The notes beneath the pieces are model-generated. The model did no database searches, was not told the origin of the DNA, and was given only the letters and a program-made list of their open reading frames with translations. Shown here piece by piece: positions 1 to 12,600 of a DNA stretch of 64,000 nt. This stretch comes from Silene conica (taxonomy: Eukaryota; Streptophyta; Magnoliopsida; Caryophyllales; Caryophyllaceae). Each line of letters begins with the position of its first letter. The stretch's first letter is position 1. Location: positions 22,204,501 through 22,268,500 of the forward strand of contig CM055317.2 of the NCBI GenBank assembly GCA_029255685.2, read 5' to 3'. Position numbers and translations under genes: made by a program.

Positions 1-1418
1 AATTTTATATTACTGTTTAGAATAGCAATAGTGTTTAACCATTATTTGAAAAGCGATTTTTCAGATTATTATGCGTGATTGATGAAAAGCATTCATTATT
101 AAGTCTAATCCAATCATTTCAGCTTGAAAAGCAGAAATGCCATAAGTTTGCGAGTCTTAAATGAAATCGTTGATACTTGATAGTAATGAATATTTAAAGC
201 TCTGGAGACATAAAATCTGGAAAATGAAAAGTTCAGAACAAACGACGTGGAGAAAGATTCCACCCAAAAAATTCCGTTGAACTGAACCCCGGCACCATGT
301 GAGATATGCTACTGCACCACTCCCAGACCAAAATAGACGTTCGTGGATGATATGCTCACTTTTTGTTTCCCTTGACGCTTGCATGAGAGGGCCCTGGCCC
401 TGCTTCTCTGAGCGTTTTCTCTGCTTCAAGCCTGGGCCACATGCACTGCTACTAGTAAAACACTCCTTGCCCTACACTGGTGAGACCTCATGCTTTGCAA
501 TGCTGCAGCATACTTGCGCATTATGATTGAACCACGCTCACAAAAACTCTCGCTTGTGCGTGAGCCACTCGCTCATGAGTCATGACAATAGGTCACTTCT
601 TTTGGTGCACATGGTGGTTTTTAGGCGTTTCTGCTTGTATAACCTAGGTGGACACCATTTTGAGAATTATGTTTCGATCCGATTCAAGATGCTGATTTTT
701 TTATAAATTAGATTTGTAAAAACAGGAGTGAAAATATTTGGAGGCATTGCAGTATAGTTTCTTTTGAAACCTGGCTAATGTGTTGCTTATTTCTTCTGAC
801 ATTGAATTAATGTGTTTCTGGTTCTTTCAGTATTACAACATGTCTCTACATTACCATTCAACTATTCCTGCTTACAGCTCAAGAGTCTGAAGATGACCCG
901 ATGTATCATATTCTATTGCGCCATCAAAATAGGTGTGCTGAGTTCCTTTATGCTTTACTAGTACTTGTAGTTCTTCTATGCCATTGATGATGATATATAA
1001 GAAATGTGTACAACTGGTTGCATTCTCAAAGTCAAATTGTCAGCATTACTTGCCCTATGTTGCTATCTATGTTTCTCCGTACTTATATAATGGTTTCATT
1101 AAAGAAAATTCATACTACATTGATATAGGACATCAGCACATCGTTACATCATTTTTACCTGTTAATGCTGCCCTTCTCTCATTTCTCTTCTACATGTTCT
1201 TCCACTCCTCTTCTTAGCCCTCCTTTTCTGTTTCCTTTTATCCATCTTTATGTTTTCTTCATTCTGAGTCTCTCACGGTAGGCATCTGATTGTGACATCT
1301 CATTGCATAAAGTTTTGTTTCCTGGCATATTATTGTTACGAAAGTCACAAAGCCAGCAAGTTTCAAAATTTCACATATAAAATTAAATGTTTTTTTCCCT
1401 TTATTTTCCTTTGCACAG
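1..1418. other. Non-coding upstream part of the DUF1475-type gene; no exon supported
   Basis: No reading frame here looks like conserved coding sequence, and I could not place the missing first exon. The stretch ends in a pyrimidine tract and a CAG acceptor at 1416-1418, so at least its right end is intron. Short open frames near 300-530 and 980-1215 have no recognisable domain and are probably chance. The first exon could lie here or left of the window. Confidence 0.5.
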
Positions 1419-4400
1419 GAAGGATGTGGGTAAGAGGAGCTCCTGTCAAGTAATCACTGCAAGAATTGCTTTCAGTGTCCTAGGCTGTCTGATGTTCGGT
1501 GTTCTACTTTACACTATCTTGACTGATGGTTCACCTTTCCGTAAAGACATTATAACACCGTAAGCTCTTCATTTCCGTGTCATAATTTGCTATATCTTGA
1601 AGGTATGTGAGCATGCAATTCAATAATCAAATTGACTAACACTGATGAACCGTGAAAACTTATCATCTGATGATGAATTTATTGGTGATATATTCACTGT
1701 GAATAATGGCTCAAAATTGTGAGCTGATGGACTCTTTTGGTCCCAAATTAGATCAGTGATATTGTGTTATTTGGATAAATAATGTAGTATTTTAAATGAT
1801 GGAGAATGGTAAAAGTTAGTTTATGTTTGTTCACGGAAGCTGAGATGTAGAACTTTTGGGAGAGACAGAGATAGGAAATAACCACAAGTTGCAGATATTA
1901 AATATCACATAATTTAACATGTGGGCATTTAGATTGTAGAGGCATGTTACAGTAAACATTATAAGTTTTGTAAATCGCATAAAGAGTTGCCAGTAACATA
2001 ATTAGATTTTCCAGTTGCCGTTACGTTGTTTCATGTCATATGGCTTGTCAAAAAACACCTAATCTCACAGCTGAAGTTTTCACAAATGTACCGTTGTTTA
2101 CGCAACCTAATCTATATTGTCCATTGCTTTCCAAAAAATGTTCGGTAGATAAATGCAGTTGCAATTTTTTTTTTTTTTGATAACGAGGAGGTTTGATCCT
2201 CCCGGGCACGCAAAAATACCATGCTAACCACTACGTACCGTAAACTCACTCCATGGGGTTACCCCTCACTGGAAGACATGTGGCCAAGTCTCATCATCTA
2301 GGGAGATTCGAACCCTGGACCTCGCAGTCCATCCTTTGGATGTTTTGAGGGAACCCGTATCTCCACTAGACCAAGAGCACTTGGTTAGTTGCAAATATTT
2401 TGTATAAGTGAAAATTGGTGAAAATAAAGACGGCATAAATTACTAGCTTGGTATTTGTAAATCTTCTTTAATTTCAAATGAAAAATTACCTTTTTCTGGT
2501 AAAAGCTTTTGAAATTATGTTTCATTTGTAACATTGTGTTACCATAATTTGTAAACATCATTTATCTCGTCTTTGTGGGACAACTAGTCTGCCGTAAGAA
2601 CTATGCAGAACTTGCAAAATAAAAATTATACCGTCTTTGTTTTTCATGCAAGTCTATATGACATTTCAGGGCATTCATGTCCACCTCTACAGGAAACAAA
2701 TGCATGTATTGAAAACTGAGGGTCTACTATAAGTTTTTTAAAACGCAACACTTTTATTAAGATCACATCTATTTCTACAAATATGTATCTCTACAAATAT
2801 GTATCTCAAAGATGCCAATTTTCACGATGCGACTAATGCGAGTAATTATGCAGGTGGCTTACAACAACACTGATTGATTTCTACATCAATGTTGCTGCTT
2901 TATCTGTATGTGAACTGTCTCTCATATCATCTGTCAGTGTTAACTGTATATCAATGTCTGATCATCTTCCTTTCCTGAGTATTCTTAATTCATCTGTACC
3001 TTTTTCCATTTTGGACTTAAAAAAACTGTAAAATGATAATGTATCAATTGATTCTTCAAAGTGATAATCGGATTTCTGCTTAGCGCCTCTTTTATGGTTA
3101 TCTCTTACGAAAAGGGATGATGTTACTTTGTAAGAAATTAAGATGGTAGAGTAAAGTTTGTAGACCGACCGAATTTGTTAACTTTTTAAATTAGGAAAAT
3201 TATTTAAAAAATATTCAATATTTGGCGGCACTTGCCAAAAAAACCATTCTAGCATATTATTAAAACCGGTTTGCGGTCTGACCTTGGTTGTTTTACTATA
3301 AATGTCAATATTGGCTCAATATTTAAAACCATACATGCCAATCTTTGATTACTTTTTTTACTTGAAATGAAGCTTATTATCTCTCTTATCCTTTCAGCAT
3401 TTCTATGTAACCTAACTGCAAATTGTAGGTTTGGATCGTTTACAAGGAGTCAAGTTGGATCATGACCTTCATCTGGATAGTTCTTCTGATTTGTTCTGGC
3501 AGGTAAAGCTCGTGAGGTTAACTGTTTTATAACGTCTTATACCTTCAGGGCTCTAGATACGTTGCCACTTGCCAGCATTGTCTTAATGATGTCTTGTCCT
3601 GATACTGTGCCACGAGTATTCTCATGGGCCTTGCATAGGCCTTGATCATTATGGTTGTCTTTGGTTGGATGTAATCACAATTAAATAAAAGTGGCAAATG
3701 AGAGTGAGAAAGAGAGTATTCAGTTACTCTAATAGAATGATTACTACTTCAGTTTGCAATTTTAGTTAATTATATTTTTCTGGACTTTCAGCATCGCAAC
3801 CTGTGCATACATAGTACGCTATTTGCTACTACTCTCTCCAGATGATCCATTGGAGCTTGTTCTGCTAAATAGCCGTCACAGGCAAGTCTACTCCTTTTCC
3901 CGGTTCCTTTTCTCTCAGTATATGTAATCACTAAGAAGAGATTAGAATATGTTCAAGTCTCAATGCTAAAACTGCCAGACATCAATCGCGTTGAAATCAT
4001 GAAGCTACCTTCGGTTGTTGCAAAAGTTGGATTTTCACAAGTGTTGTTTCATGTATGTTATGTAGCTGGTTAGTGAAAAAGAGTTAAAAGACCTTTTGTG
4101 TCATTGATTTACCTTTGCTGTTGTCTTAGTCTCCTCTTAGCTTAATCGTTCATAAGAAGGTGGTGAAGTTGTTTGGGGGGTTCAATTTGGGCAATAATTC
4201 AATTGAAAAAATAGTCCCAAATGGTTCTACGAGGAAAATTAAACGGCTGAGATCCACTACTCCGGTTGTGACTATACATAATGTTGAAATGAGCTAATTG
4301 AATTTTCATAATAATTCAAATTGTGATAACCAACAATTGATGCCATAATATGTTGGTGCATATATGTTTACAGACCATTAATGACATGCACGTATATCTT

Positions 4401-4990
4401 TTACTTATATTAATCTTTCCTCTCCTTCTAGGCATTTATGTAGGAGACCATTTGATACAATAATATAGTATTGTGCTATTTATATGTAAGGTAACTCTGG
4501 AGATTTGTTCTAAGTCTGAGATGGTTGTGACTTGTGAGTTAGTGGCTAGAACTAGTACTAACATATGCGTTGTTTGCAAGCATAGACTACAAGAGAACCC
4601 ATGTTTCTAGTATCTGAACTATTTGGTTTGGAACAGGGTGCCGGGAGTGTAGCCTGGCCATATAGGTTATTGGAATGCCGTCATACAATTGCCCTCAAGA
4701 CTTAATCTGAAAGCTTGTGATGCATTCAACACCTATGAATCCATCACGCTTTGCTTAAACTGAAGCCTAAAGCACCCTAGTAGGCTAGAATGAACTTATG
4801 TTGTAATAAAAGATCCCTTGTTTCAGAATATGTGTTACTTCTCTTCCCGTTTCCATTTGCAGGATGTGATCTCTAATTTCGTGCCATGTGAATATTTACT
4901 CTTTCGTGTTATCAAAACATAAATGTGCGTCTTATGCTGGTGAATTGTTTGTGTAGGGCAGAAAGCAGGTATGAGGCAGCGAGCTGGTAA
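1419..4990 (+). CDS. DUF1475-type plant membrane protein, five 3' exons (5' end missing)
   Basis: Five exons join in frame: 1419-1559, 2854-2905, 3429-3502, 3792-3881 and 4957-4990, ending at TAA 4988-4990. Together they give about 129 residues. The first visible codon needs two bases from an unseen upstream exon. The protein has three hydrophobic segments: about residues 12-34 (ending LLYTIL), 50-70 (around FYINVAALS) and 75-105. Conserved-looking signatures are LTDGSPFR, DFYINV and VYKESSW, which match my memory of the plant DUF1475 family (PF07343), whose function is unknown. The tail after the last membrane segment is short and charged, ending AASW. Four introns are visible. Three have GT donors; the last has an AG|GCAAGT donor, a GC-AG intron. 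The intron at 1560-2853 contains a SINE. Family name comes from recall, not a search; the gene model itself is well supported by phase continuity. Confidence 0.82.
2165..2386 (-). mobile_element. tRNA-derived SINE inside an intron of the DUF1475-type gene
   Basis: Read on the minus strand, the element has an RNA polymerase III A-box-like segment (TGGTCTAGTGG, about 2364-2374) and a B box (GGTTCGAATC, about 2308-2317). It ends in a run of about 14 A (T run at 2165-2178 on the plus strand). The 8-bp duplication AGTTGCAA flanks it at 2157-2164 and 2387-2394. At about 220 bp it has the size and build of a plant SINE. It has no coding capacity and would depend on LINE machinery. I do not name a SINE family. 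Confidence 0.85.
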
Positions 4991-5319
4991 TCCAAGTTCT
5001 TAATACGATTGATGGCAAACTTTAAACGTTGTATTAGACACTAGTATTAGCTAAATACTCCAATTTCCATAATATCTTGAAGTGCAAGGAAGTCGGCTGA
5101 AAACAGTTTACTGTAAATGTGGCCTGATACATTTGTGTTGCATCTGTTGTGAAAATTTTGAAACTTATAAAGACATGGTTTGAATAGACTAGTTATTGAG
5201 TATAACTCCACGTTGTCAAGTCCTTCGACAATTCATCAGACTATCTTTGTGGGACTTATTTAATTATCTTTCTATCTAATTTTGGTTAATGCCAGTATAG
5301 ATCGGTGCACAGTATGCAG
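4991..5319 (+). other. Presumed 3' untranslated region and downstream flank of the DUF1475-type gene
   Basis: The stretch follows the stop codon. It contains no open frame or repeat I could support; the exact polyadenylation site is not evident. Confidence 0.4.
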
Positions 5320-6100
5320 CTATATATAGAATTTTTACCATTTAGGGGCCGTTTGGTATGTAGGAGTATATAGAAATTTTACCTTTTAGGGGATGTTTGG
5401 TTGGTATGTAGCCAATGTAGGTGTATATAGAAACTTTACCTTTTGGTTGGGGGAGTTGGAATAAAACAGTAGGAGGATTATACATACGAGGTATTACCAC
5501 CAGTTTATACTTTTTGAGCATTTATAATAATGTTTTTGAGTTTTGTTTTAAAAATTATGAGTATTGGTATAAAGTTTTTGAGTTAAGTTATTAAAACATT
5601 AAGCTCAAAAACATACGATAAAACTCAAAAACATTACATATAAACTTAGTTATATTTCAGTTTTAACGAAAAAAAATTAAAATCTAACTTATAAATTTTT
5701 ATAAGCTCAGAAAATACACATGCTCAAAAACAAATAAAGTTTGACGTAATAAGCTCAAAAAAGAACTCATATGCTCAAAAACAAATAACGTTTAAGGTAA
5801 TAAGCTCAAAGAAATATTCATATGCTCAAAAAAAATATTCATAAGCTCAAAAAAATATTCATATGCTCAAAAAAATTTTTTCATAAGCTCAAACAAATAT
5901 TCATATGCTCAGAAATATATACATATCTCAAAAACTAAGAAAAGTGTGAGGTAATCCCTCCGACGTATGTTCCTATTTCTCGGAATAAAATTGAATTGAT
6001 ATGCTCAGAAATATATACATATCTCAAAAACTAAGAAAAGTGTGAGGTAATCCCTCCGACGTATGTTCCTATTTCTCGGAATAAAATTGAATTGATTTGA
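5320..6100. repeat. Decayed MITE-like block with CTCAAAA minisatellite
   Basis: The block opens with two or three imperfect copies of a segment reading TTTAGGGG(C/A)(C/T)GTTTGGT followed by a TATATAGAAA motif (about 5320-5441). This resembles the end of a TTA-targeting Tourist-like element. It continues into an A-rich array whose unit is close to ATATGCTCAAAAAAATATTC and ATAAGCTCAAAA (about 5690-5905). A segment near 5462-5502 and one near 5950-5985 are partly inverted relative to each other, as expected for inverted termini. No clean right end is visible, so the element class is tentative. Confidence 0.4.
5903..6094. repeat. Tandem duplication, 96-bp period
   Basis: The segment starting ATATGCTCAGAAATATATAC at 5903 recurs at 5999, and both copies run on into GGAATAAAATTGAATTGAT. 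By eye they are identical over the whole 96 bp, which points to a recent duplication inside the older A-rich block. Confidence 0.85.
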
Positions 6101-6465
6101 GTCATTCTAGTTTTTTTAGTTGGACATTTTAGAATGCAGTTAAAGATTCTAATTTCGCCTCGGCCTTTTGCATCCCATACCCACTTTTTCTCTTAGGTTT
6201 CTTAACACCCCCCCTCCATACAATTCTCGGTTCAATCCAACAATAATTAATATGTATAGGGTTCTAAAATTTTCCCATGGCATCTTATTAATTCCTATTA
6301 TTATGACATTTTGAGCCAAACGCCAAAATTGAACTAAAAAATTAATTAAAAGATTTGAGTAAAGTAATGAGATATGTATATATAGACACATAGAAACCCT
6401 AACAAAAAATATATGGACAATTTAAAAATGCAAAACAAAACAAACATGTGATAGAATTATATGTA

Positions 6466-6556
6466 CTTCCTCCATTTTTATATGATGTACACATTTTATT
6501 AAAATACTCCACTCATATATTCACTAAATGGGTACATTAAATAAAAACGGAGGAAG
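6466..6556. mobile_element. Stowaway-type MITE
   Basis: This is a 91-bp element with terminal inverted repeats CTTCCTCCATTTTTAT and TAAAAACGGAGGAAG. It is flanked by TA at 6464-6465 and 6557-6558. The CTxCCTCCGTTT-like terminus and TA target are the hallmarks of Stowaway (Tc1/mariner-related) MITEs. It is non-coding. Confidence 0.85.
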
Positions 6557-6558
6557 TA

Positions 6559-8140
6559 ATAATTACTAAAATATATTTATATGAACATATTTAATTATAA
6601 ATTAATGCATGACTTTTTTCCCTAGACAAAATAAACTACTCACTCATACTTGTAAATGTAAATATAATATATAAAATGAAAGACATTATTAATAATAAAA
6701 CTAGTAATGAAAAATGAATAATTAAATGAATAATTAAATTACGAAACTAAATATGACAGTGATAAATTACTAAATAACATAAACTAAATAGAAATACCGT
6801 ATGAAAATGATCTTGGAATAACTTGAATATAGAATAACACTTGAATAAAAATTGCTTAACCAAATAGTATATGAATTTATATTGAGAATTATATGTGATT
6901 ACAAAACTAAAATATGAGAGAAAAACTAAGGAAAACAAAAGCCTAAGAGAATATGAAATGTAAACTAATAAAATAATAGAAAAACGTACTTAGAAGGCCG
7001 GGGTAAGCCTCCTTTTATACCACAAACATCCCTAAACGTAAGGAATTAAGAGGGGCCTTAATGACGGTCAACCCCGATCGGGGTTGTAGGTTTCTTAGTC
7101 AAATGACTTTAATCCCAGAGTAATTACCCGGGAAATCCAAAGATTACACTTAATGGTACCATAAATCACTCGGTAAACAATTATTATCTTGATTGCAAAA
7201 TATCTTTTAGCATCCAATGTTGGATCTTTGGAAATGTCTTATAATTCAAGTCTTGATAATTCATTTGTTTACACTTTGACCTTGTTTGCATGATTGACTT
7301 GGTTTTGTGATTAATTTTCCCTTGCACATGCAAGTTAGTAATTCTTAAACATTTTCCAACTCTTTTTGCATGCTTGATCACTCTAGCTTTCACATAGCTT
7401 ATTTTTTCTTGATAATTGCATATTTGATTGCAAAATAACTAAAATAGCTACATTTCCTACAAAACACACTTGTGTGCACAATATATCTAAAACAATACAA
7501 TTAGCTCATAATATCACTAATAAAAGTGCAAAGAATATGTAAAACCGAGCTAAATTTGGGGCAAAAATCCTATACAAAATATACTTATCATTATAATACG
7601 AGATGCATACGTATACCGTATCAGAGAAGTTGGGTACACAAAATACAAAAGCAATTAGATGTATTTCTCATAAACAAAAAGTTTTGAAAAAATAAAAAAA
7701 AAACAAAATTATATTTAATAGGTAATTATGTGGGAAATTAATTAGGGAGTGATTACTGAGGGGATCAATCAAAAGATTCAAAAGTAATATTCCACCAAAA
7801 ATGACACATGGCGCGCTGTGAGAGGTGGTGTATGTCTGTATGAGATGTCTCCTACGCTAGATGTAACTCTACCGTCTTCCAATACGTAGGTAAAGATATT
7901 AACCATGTAAAACGTGCGCTGAAAAACGTGAAAAAACAAACATGTCATTTGGATTTGAATTGAGTATTATTAATTAGGGCAAGTAGGTTCTCTTTGCCAT
8001 TTCATTTTTCTACAATCTTAAAAATTAAGATTTTTTTGGCAGAATGGAAAACTATATCGCAAAAAAATTTCCATAAAAAAGTATTAATTAATTAATATAA
8101 TTAATTGTTTAATTACTCACAAAGTTTCTTGATTTTTTAA
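6559..8140. other. AT-rich intergenic stretch, no gene seen
   Basis: I see no supportable coding region. The stretch is very AT-rich. It contains a perfect 18-bp palindrome, CAACCCCGATCGGGGTTG, at 7069-7086. The right end (8141-8145, AGAAC) is the target duplication of the copia element that follows. Confidence 0.5.
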
Positions 8141-8145
8141 AGAAC

Positions 8146-8389
8146 TGTTAACACTATCAATGACAAAGTTGAAATCAAAGCACATCAAAGGTCTGCTACG
8201 TAACATTCAAAACATTCATATCACATATCATTTACTCAAGTCTTCAATGTATCTTATCTTATTCAATGTATAGTGTAACCTCCCTAGTCAATAGTCTCTA
8301 TGGTTGCCTAGCTTTAATGTATATATAACCTATGTAATCTTGCATATTAGATACATAAAAAAATACAGTAGTTAAACCAATTGTTCACA
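8146..8389 (+). repeat. 5' LTR of copia 1 (244 bp)
   Basis: It begins TG and ends CA, directly followed by the primer-binding site. It differs from the 3' LTR by roughly a dozen changes and a 5-bp ATCTT indel, so the insertion is not recent. At four sites the 3' LTR keeps CpG where this copy has CpA or TpG. Confidence 0.92.
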
Positions 8390-8399
8390 TGGTATCAGC
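8390..8399 (+). promoter_or_regulatory. Primer-binding site of copia 1 (initiator Met tRNA)
   Basis: TGGTATCAGC starts at the first base after the 5' LTR. TGGTATCAG is the standard complement of the 3' end of plant initiator methionine tRNA used by copia elements. Confidence 0.9.
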
Positions 8400-8464
8400 C
8401 CAACAATACGATCCCAACCCTTCTTCTTCCTCTTCCCAGTACTATACTTGACAAGCAACTACCC

Positions 8465-9328
8465 ATGGCTACTTCCAACAATCTCGTTCCAAACACCGAC
8501 GAACCCAACAAACCTCTCATCTCAATCTCGTTTCCCAACCGCATTAAACTAACCTCGACAACCTATCGTTCATGGCGCTTCCAAATCACCTGACTCCTTC
8601 AAGGTTTCGGTCTCTTCAGTTTTCTTGATGGCACCACCACCCCTCCACCCAAAACCACCACACCCGCAACCACGGCAGAAAAATCCAATCCCGACCCAGT
8701 GCCAAACCCAACCTACAACACATGGTTCAAGCAAGACCAACTCATCCTCGGTGCAATCGCGGGAATCCTCCATGACACCGTCACACCAATTATCCTCGAC
8801 TGCACCACTTCCCACGATGCTAGGAACCTCCTAGCCTCTACATACGCCAACCCATCTTGAGGCCATATACTCCAATTAAAAGACCATACCAAAAACATTA
8901 CCCATGGTGATCAATCCATCACCAACTACATGCTTGACATCATAACTCGCGCCGCTAATCTTGCTCAATTGGGCAAAACCGTTGACAGTGAAGACATTAC
9001 GAGCCAAATCCTTGATGGTCTCCATCAAACCCTCTACAAAACCTTCATTGATGTCGTTCGTGCTCGTAATTCACCCATCACCTATGAAGCCCTACATGAG
9101 AAGCTCATTCATCATGAACTTCTTGTCACCAAACAACAACTAACCACCACAACCATAACCCCACCCACCCAGACTGCCTTCACTCGACCTTACGACCAAC
9201 CTCGTCAACACTCTCCTACCTTCTACAACCATGCCTCATCCCATCCCGATACCAACACTCGTACACCCTACTACAACAACACCAACAACCGCTCCCACTA
9301 TAACAACCACAACCCAAACCCTTTCTAG
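8465..9328 (+). pseudogene. Copia 1 gag, with in-frame stops
   Basis: The frame opens at ATG 8465 (MATSNNLV). It contains the copia Gag signature region around IKLTSTTYRSWRFQI and, further on, TWFKQDQLILGAI, YMLDIITRA and a QLTTTT-rich tail. Two in-frame TGA codons break it, one after WRFQIT (8591-8593) and one near 8858. The first sits where tryptophan is usual (TGG to TGA) and the second fits CGA to TGA, both expected from cytosine deamination. Gag would form the cytoplasmic virus-like particle. The tail is rich in Thr, Pro, His and Asn before the zinc knuckle. Confidence 0.8.
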
Positions 9329-9628
9329 GCAAATGTCAATATTGTTTGCTCCACTGGCCACGTCGTCATTCGTGACTACCCCGACTACAACGCGACTACC
9401 TAAACATCACCTTCCCTGCACCCCCAACTCGATTAAACCGTCTATATGCCAACATTGTTACTGTTTCGACCCAGCCCAACACCTCCTACCTCATTGACAG
9501 TAGTGCCTCTCACCAGGTCACTAACAATCTCCAATATCTCTCCCTTCACCAACCCTACGACGGACCCGATGATTTGATCATTGTTGATGGTTCGTCTCTT
9601 CCCATCACTCACATTGGTTCCTACTCTA
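9329..9628 (+). pseudogene. Copia 1 nucleocapsid zinc knuckle and protease, frameshifted
   Basis: Around 9335-9390 a CQYC...TGHV-type zinc knuckle can be read only by changing frame, so small indels have occurred. At about 9485-9515 the aspartic protease motif reads IDSSAS where copia proteases have D-S/T-G-A, so the catalytic glycine is changed. The protease region continues (DDLIIVDGSSLPITHIG) up to 9628, where the CACTA-like element is inserted, and resumes in frame at 12790. Confidence 0.72.
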
Positions 9629-10793
9629 CACAAGTAGCAAATACTTATTTGAGGCGTAAAAAATGTGGCCATTTGCGGCGTTTTTAGTGTAGCAGCAAAT
9701 AAGGGGGCCGCAAATAGAAAAGAGCTATTTGAGGCGAAAAAAATGCCGCAAATAAGAGGTTATTTGAGGCGTCTTTTTAAAAAAACGCTGCAAATAGAAA
9801 AAGCTATTTGAGGCGTTTGTCTAAAAAAACGCCGAAAATAGGTCCTCTATTTGAGGCGTTTTCTGAGATAGGAGCCGCACATATGTCTTCTATTTGAGGC
9901 GTTTTTGTAAAAAAGGAGCCGCAAATACTATTTTTATTTAACGCGTTTTTCTTAGATGGAGCCGCAAATTAACTATATTTTATGGATTTAAAAATATTTT
10001 AATAATTATTTGGGCACATTTCATTTGAGTTCCTGTAATAGTAACAATTTCCAAAATCAATCCGAATGCCATTTATCACTAGCTACCATCAACATTCTTG
10101 ACAACTAACATTAAAAAACCATAAAAAATCGGGCATGATGTCCTCTAATCATTTAGCTAGAAAGCAAAGTCAGTACATACGAGTTAATGACTAATTAACA
10201 CATCGGCTGGTGAAGTACATAGCTCACTTGTGACTTGTCCCGCACTTCATTTATCTCACCAACCGTGTATGACGCTTCTCCTTGTGATGAGTTGAAAACC
10301 TAAATATAAAACATAACACAATATAATCGTCACAATCAGCAACGATAACGACAACATTAACGACCGAAAAATAGAAAACATCAAGTAATGGGCATCAGCA
10401 TGTGATAGCACATCAAGTAACGACAAGAATGAAATTGGAGGTGACTGATTGGCATAGATTGTTGAGGAATAAATTGACAATGCCTAAATAAGCACAAGCT
10501 GGTGGCTTGGATGAATCAACATAATGCTATGAACACCAAGGCTAAATTATATTAATATTATTAATGGCATGTGGATCCTAATGATGTCTGCTGCATTTTT
10601 TCAATAGTTAGAACAAGGGGAAACACACTAAAAACGCATTTCTAAAGCAGATAGATAACCTATTATGCTAGAGCTTCGAAGAAACTGGGGATGTCGAAGG
10701 AAATTTGGTATGGTTATGTTGTATAGAAATTGATAGTGTACTGTATATTCTATTTGGTAAAGTAGGTATTAGTAATTAGTGATTTTATTATAT

Positions 10794-12600
10794 CTTTTTT
10801 TAGGCCGATTTACATACTACTACCTATTATAGTTAGAAACTTTCAAATCACTACCTAATAAGTCTATTTATGCAAAATACTACCTAAAATCCTACAACTA
10901 AATAAAAACTACTACCAATTAGACGGAAAAGGAGAGTTTGCAACTAATAAGTCATCGGAACTTATGTTAAGACTATTCTACCCTCAGACTCTAACAATTA
11001 CCCGATTTCACTATCTTACCGTTACTTTTAACCTAAACTATCACAGTAAATCAAAATTACAATCATTAATCGCCAAAATCCAACACTTTTCATTATCGTC
11101 ATCATCCTGGATCATCTTTCCATCATAGATTCAGGTCGGCTACTTCTATTTCTTACTTGTTTATCTTGTTATTTTTGCTAATGTTCAAAATTTTAAACCC
11201 TAGCTTTATAATTACTAGTATTATTGGTAAAATTTTGGGGGTTTTTGTTGCTTGATGATTAATGGCCCAAATTTGTGTTCTTTATTGTGTTTGATGCATA
11301 CATTGATGATTGATGTTTGATTATCGTACTAGTTGATGGAAAAAGACCAATTACTAATCTTATTTTGTGATGACTAAATGGAAAAAGATGAAAAATAAAG
11401 AGAAGACGATGAAGAATTAATGGAAAAAGAGAGAAGAAATGGAGAAGCTTAATTTAATGGAGGAAAAATTTGGGTTGATTAAAGTTATTGATAATGGAGG
11501 AAGAGGGAAAACTTGATTACTTGGATTATTATAGAGCTGATCATGTGCGGGCTAGCCCGTCCAGTCCGGCCCGTCCGGCCCGCTATTTGAGCGGGCTTGG
11601 TCACGGAAGATATTAAAATAAATGGTAAATGGACAAGGAAAACTCGGCCCGCTAAATTAATGGGCGGGTATGGACTAAGTAAAAATGTTCGTGGACAACC
11701 CGCTAGACCCGCTAAAGCTCATAATGTAATTTTTACTTTATGTATATTAATTACTAAAGTAATTAACTATTAAGTTCATGTCGTAATCTCATACCCAAAT
11801 AAATTAATAACGAAAAATAATAATGAAATGAGAAATAGTACAGCTTGCTTGTGACGGGTCATCATTTGTGACGGATATTTTGTGAGATAAAATGGATAAA
11901 AAATGAGTTAGTGGAGAAAGGGTACCACATGAATAGTGTCAGAGAGAGAGAGAAAAAAAGTGGATATTTTGGGAGAGAAAACGGTATCTGTCAAAAGCTT
12001 ATGACGAATATCGCTGTCACAAATGAGAATTTACGAATGAGAAATCCACCCTAAACTTACTTTTTACTTTTTTTTGCTCTCTTTGTTATGCTTATGAAAC
12101 CACTATCAGCATAACACATTTTCTTGTCGCATAAATATTTTCTATATTGGGATTTTTGAGATATTTATACATCATGTTTAAGTTCGTGACTCTTATGTTT
12201 TAAAGCCCGGCGGCCCATGGGCAGGCCCGCCAACTTATAACGGGCGGGTACGGACAACTTTAACAAACTCGTTCTAGCGGGCACGGACATAAAAAATTGG
12301 CCCGCCGGACACTTTTTCTCAAGGTGGCCCGGCTCGTGTCCGGCCCAAGCCCGCAAACGATCACCTCTAGATTATTATTAAGGGGTACTATGGGTATAAA
12401 TCAATTGATAGTTTGCAAAAGAAAGGAACTCAATCAATCTCGGGTGAGTTTGGTTGTTTAAGTTGTGTTTTCCGTCGAATAGATAGTAAACTGAGAACTT
12501 TTGCAACTTTGTAGGTAGTAGTTTGCATAACTAAACATAATATGTAGTAAAATGAAAAATTTCAACTATAATAGGTAGTATTTTGCTATTTTTCCCTTTT
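10794..12600. mobile_element. Mutator-like element nested in the CACTA-like element
   Basis: The ends are inverted copies of a sequence containing ACTACCTATTATAGTT, extending inward for roughly 100 bp with mismatches (left 10800-10910, right 12480-12600). The 10-bp duplication TTTATTATAT flanks it at 10784-10793 and 12601-12610. Long inverted repeats with a 9-11 bp duplication suit a Mutator-like element. No transposase is visible. The AT-rich target makes chance repeat of the duplication somewhat more likely than usual. Confidence 0.68.
11532..12369. mobile_element. hAT-like element nested in the Mutator-like element
   Basis: The ends TAGAGCTGATCATGTGCGGGC and, reversed, TAGAGGTGATCGTTTGCGGGC are inverted repeats that continue into GGCCCG-rich sequence. 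The 8-bp duplication GATTATTA flanks it at 11524-11531 and 12370-12377. TAGAG ends and an 8-bp duplication are hAT features. At 838 bp without a transposase it is non-autonomous. Its interior (about 11848-12035) holds TTGTGACGG and TGTCACAA pieces that may mark a further decayed insertion. Confidence 0.82.

Noticed and set aside
299-526. Open frame of 75 codons near the window start
   Set aside because: No domain, composition or splice context supports it, and an overlapping frame of similar length runs on the other strand.
2280-2386. Possible tRNA gene from the pol III A and B boxes
   Set aside because: Box spacing and flanking sequence do not allow a cloverleaf; the A tail and target duplication make it a SINE.
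3140-3300. Possible small MITE with GTAGACCG and CGGTCTGAC ends in an intron
   Set aside because: The inverted match is short and no target duplication could be identified.
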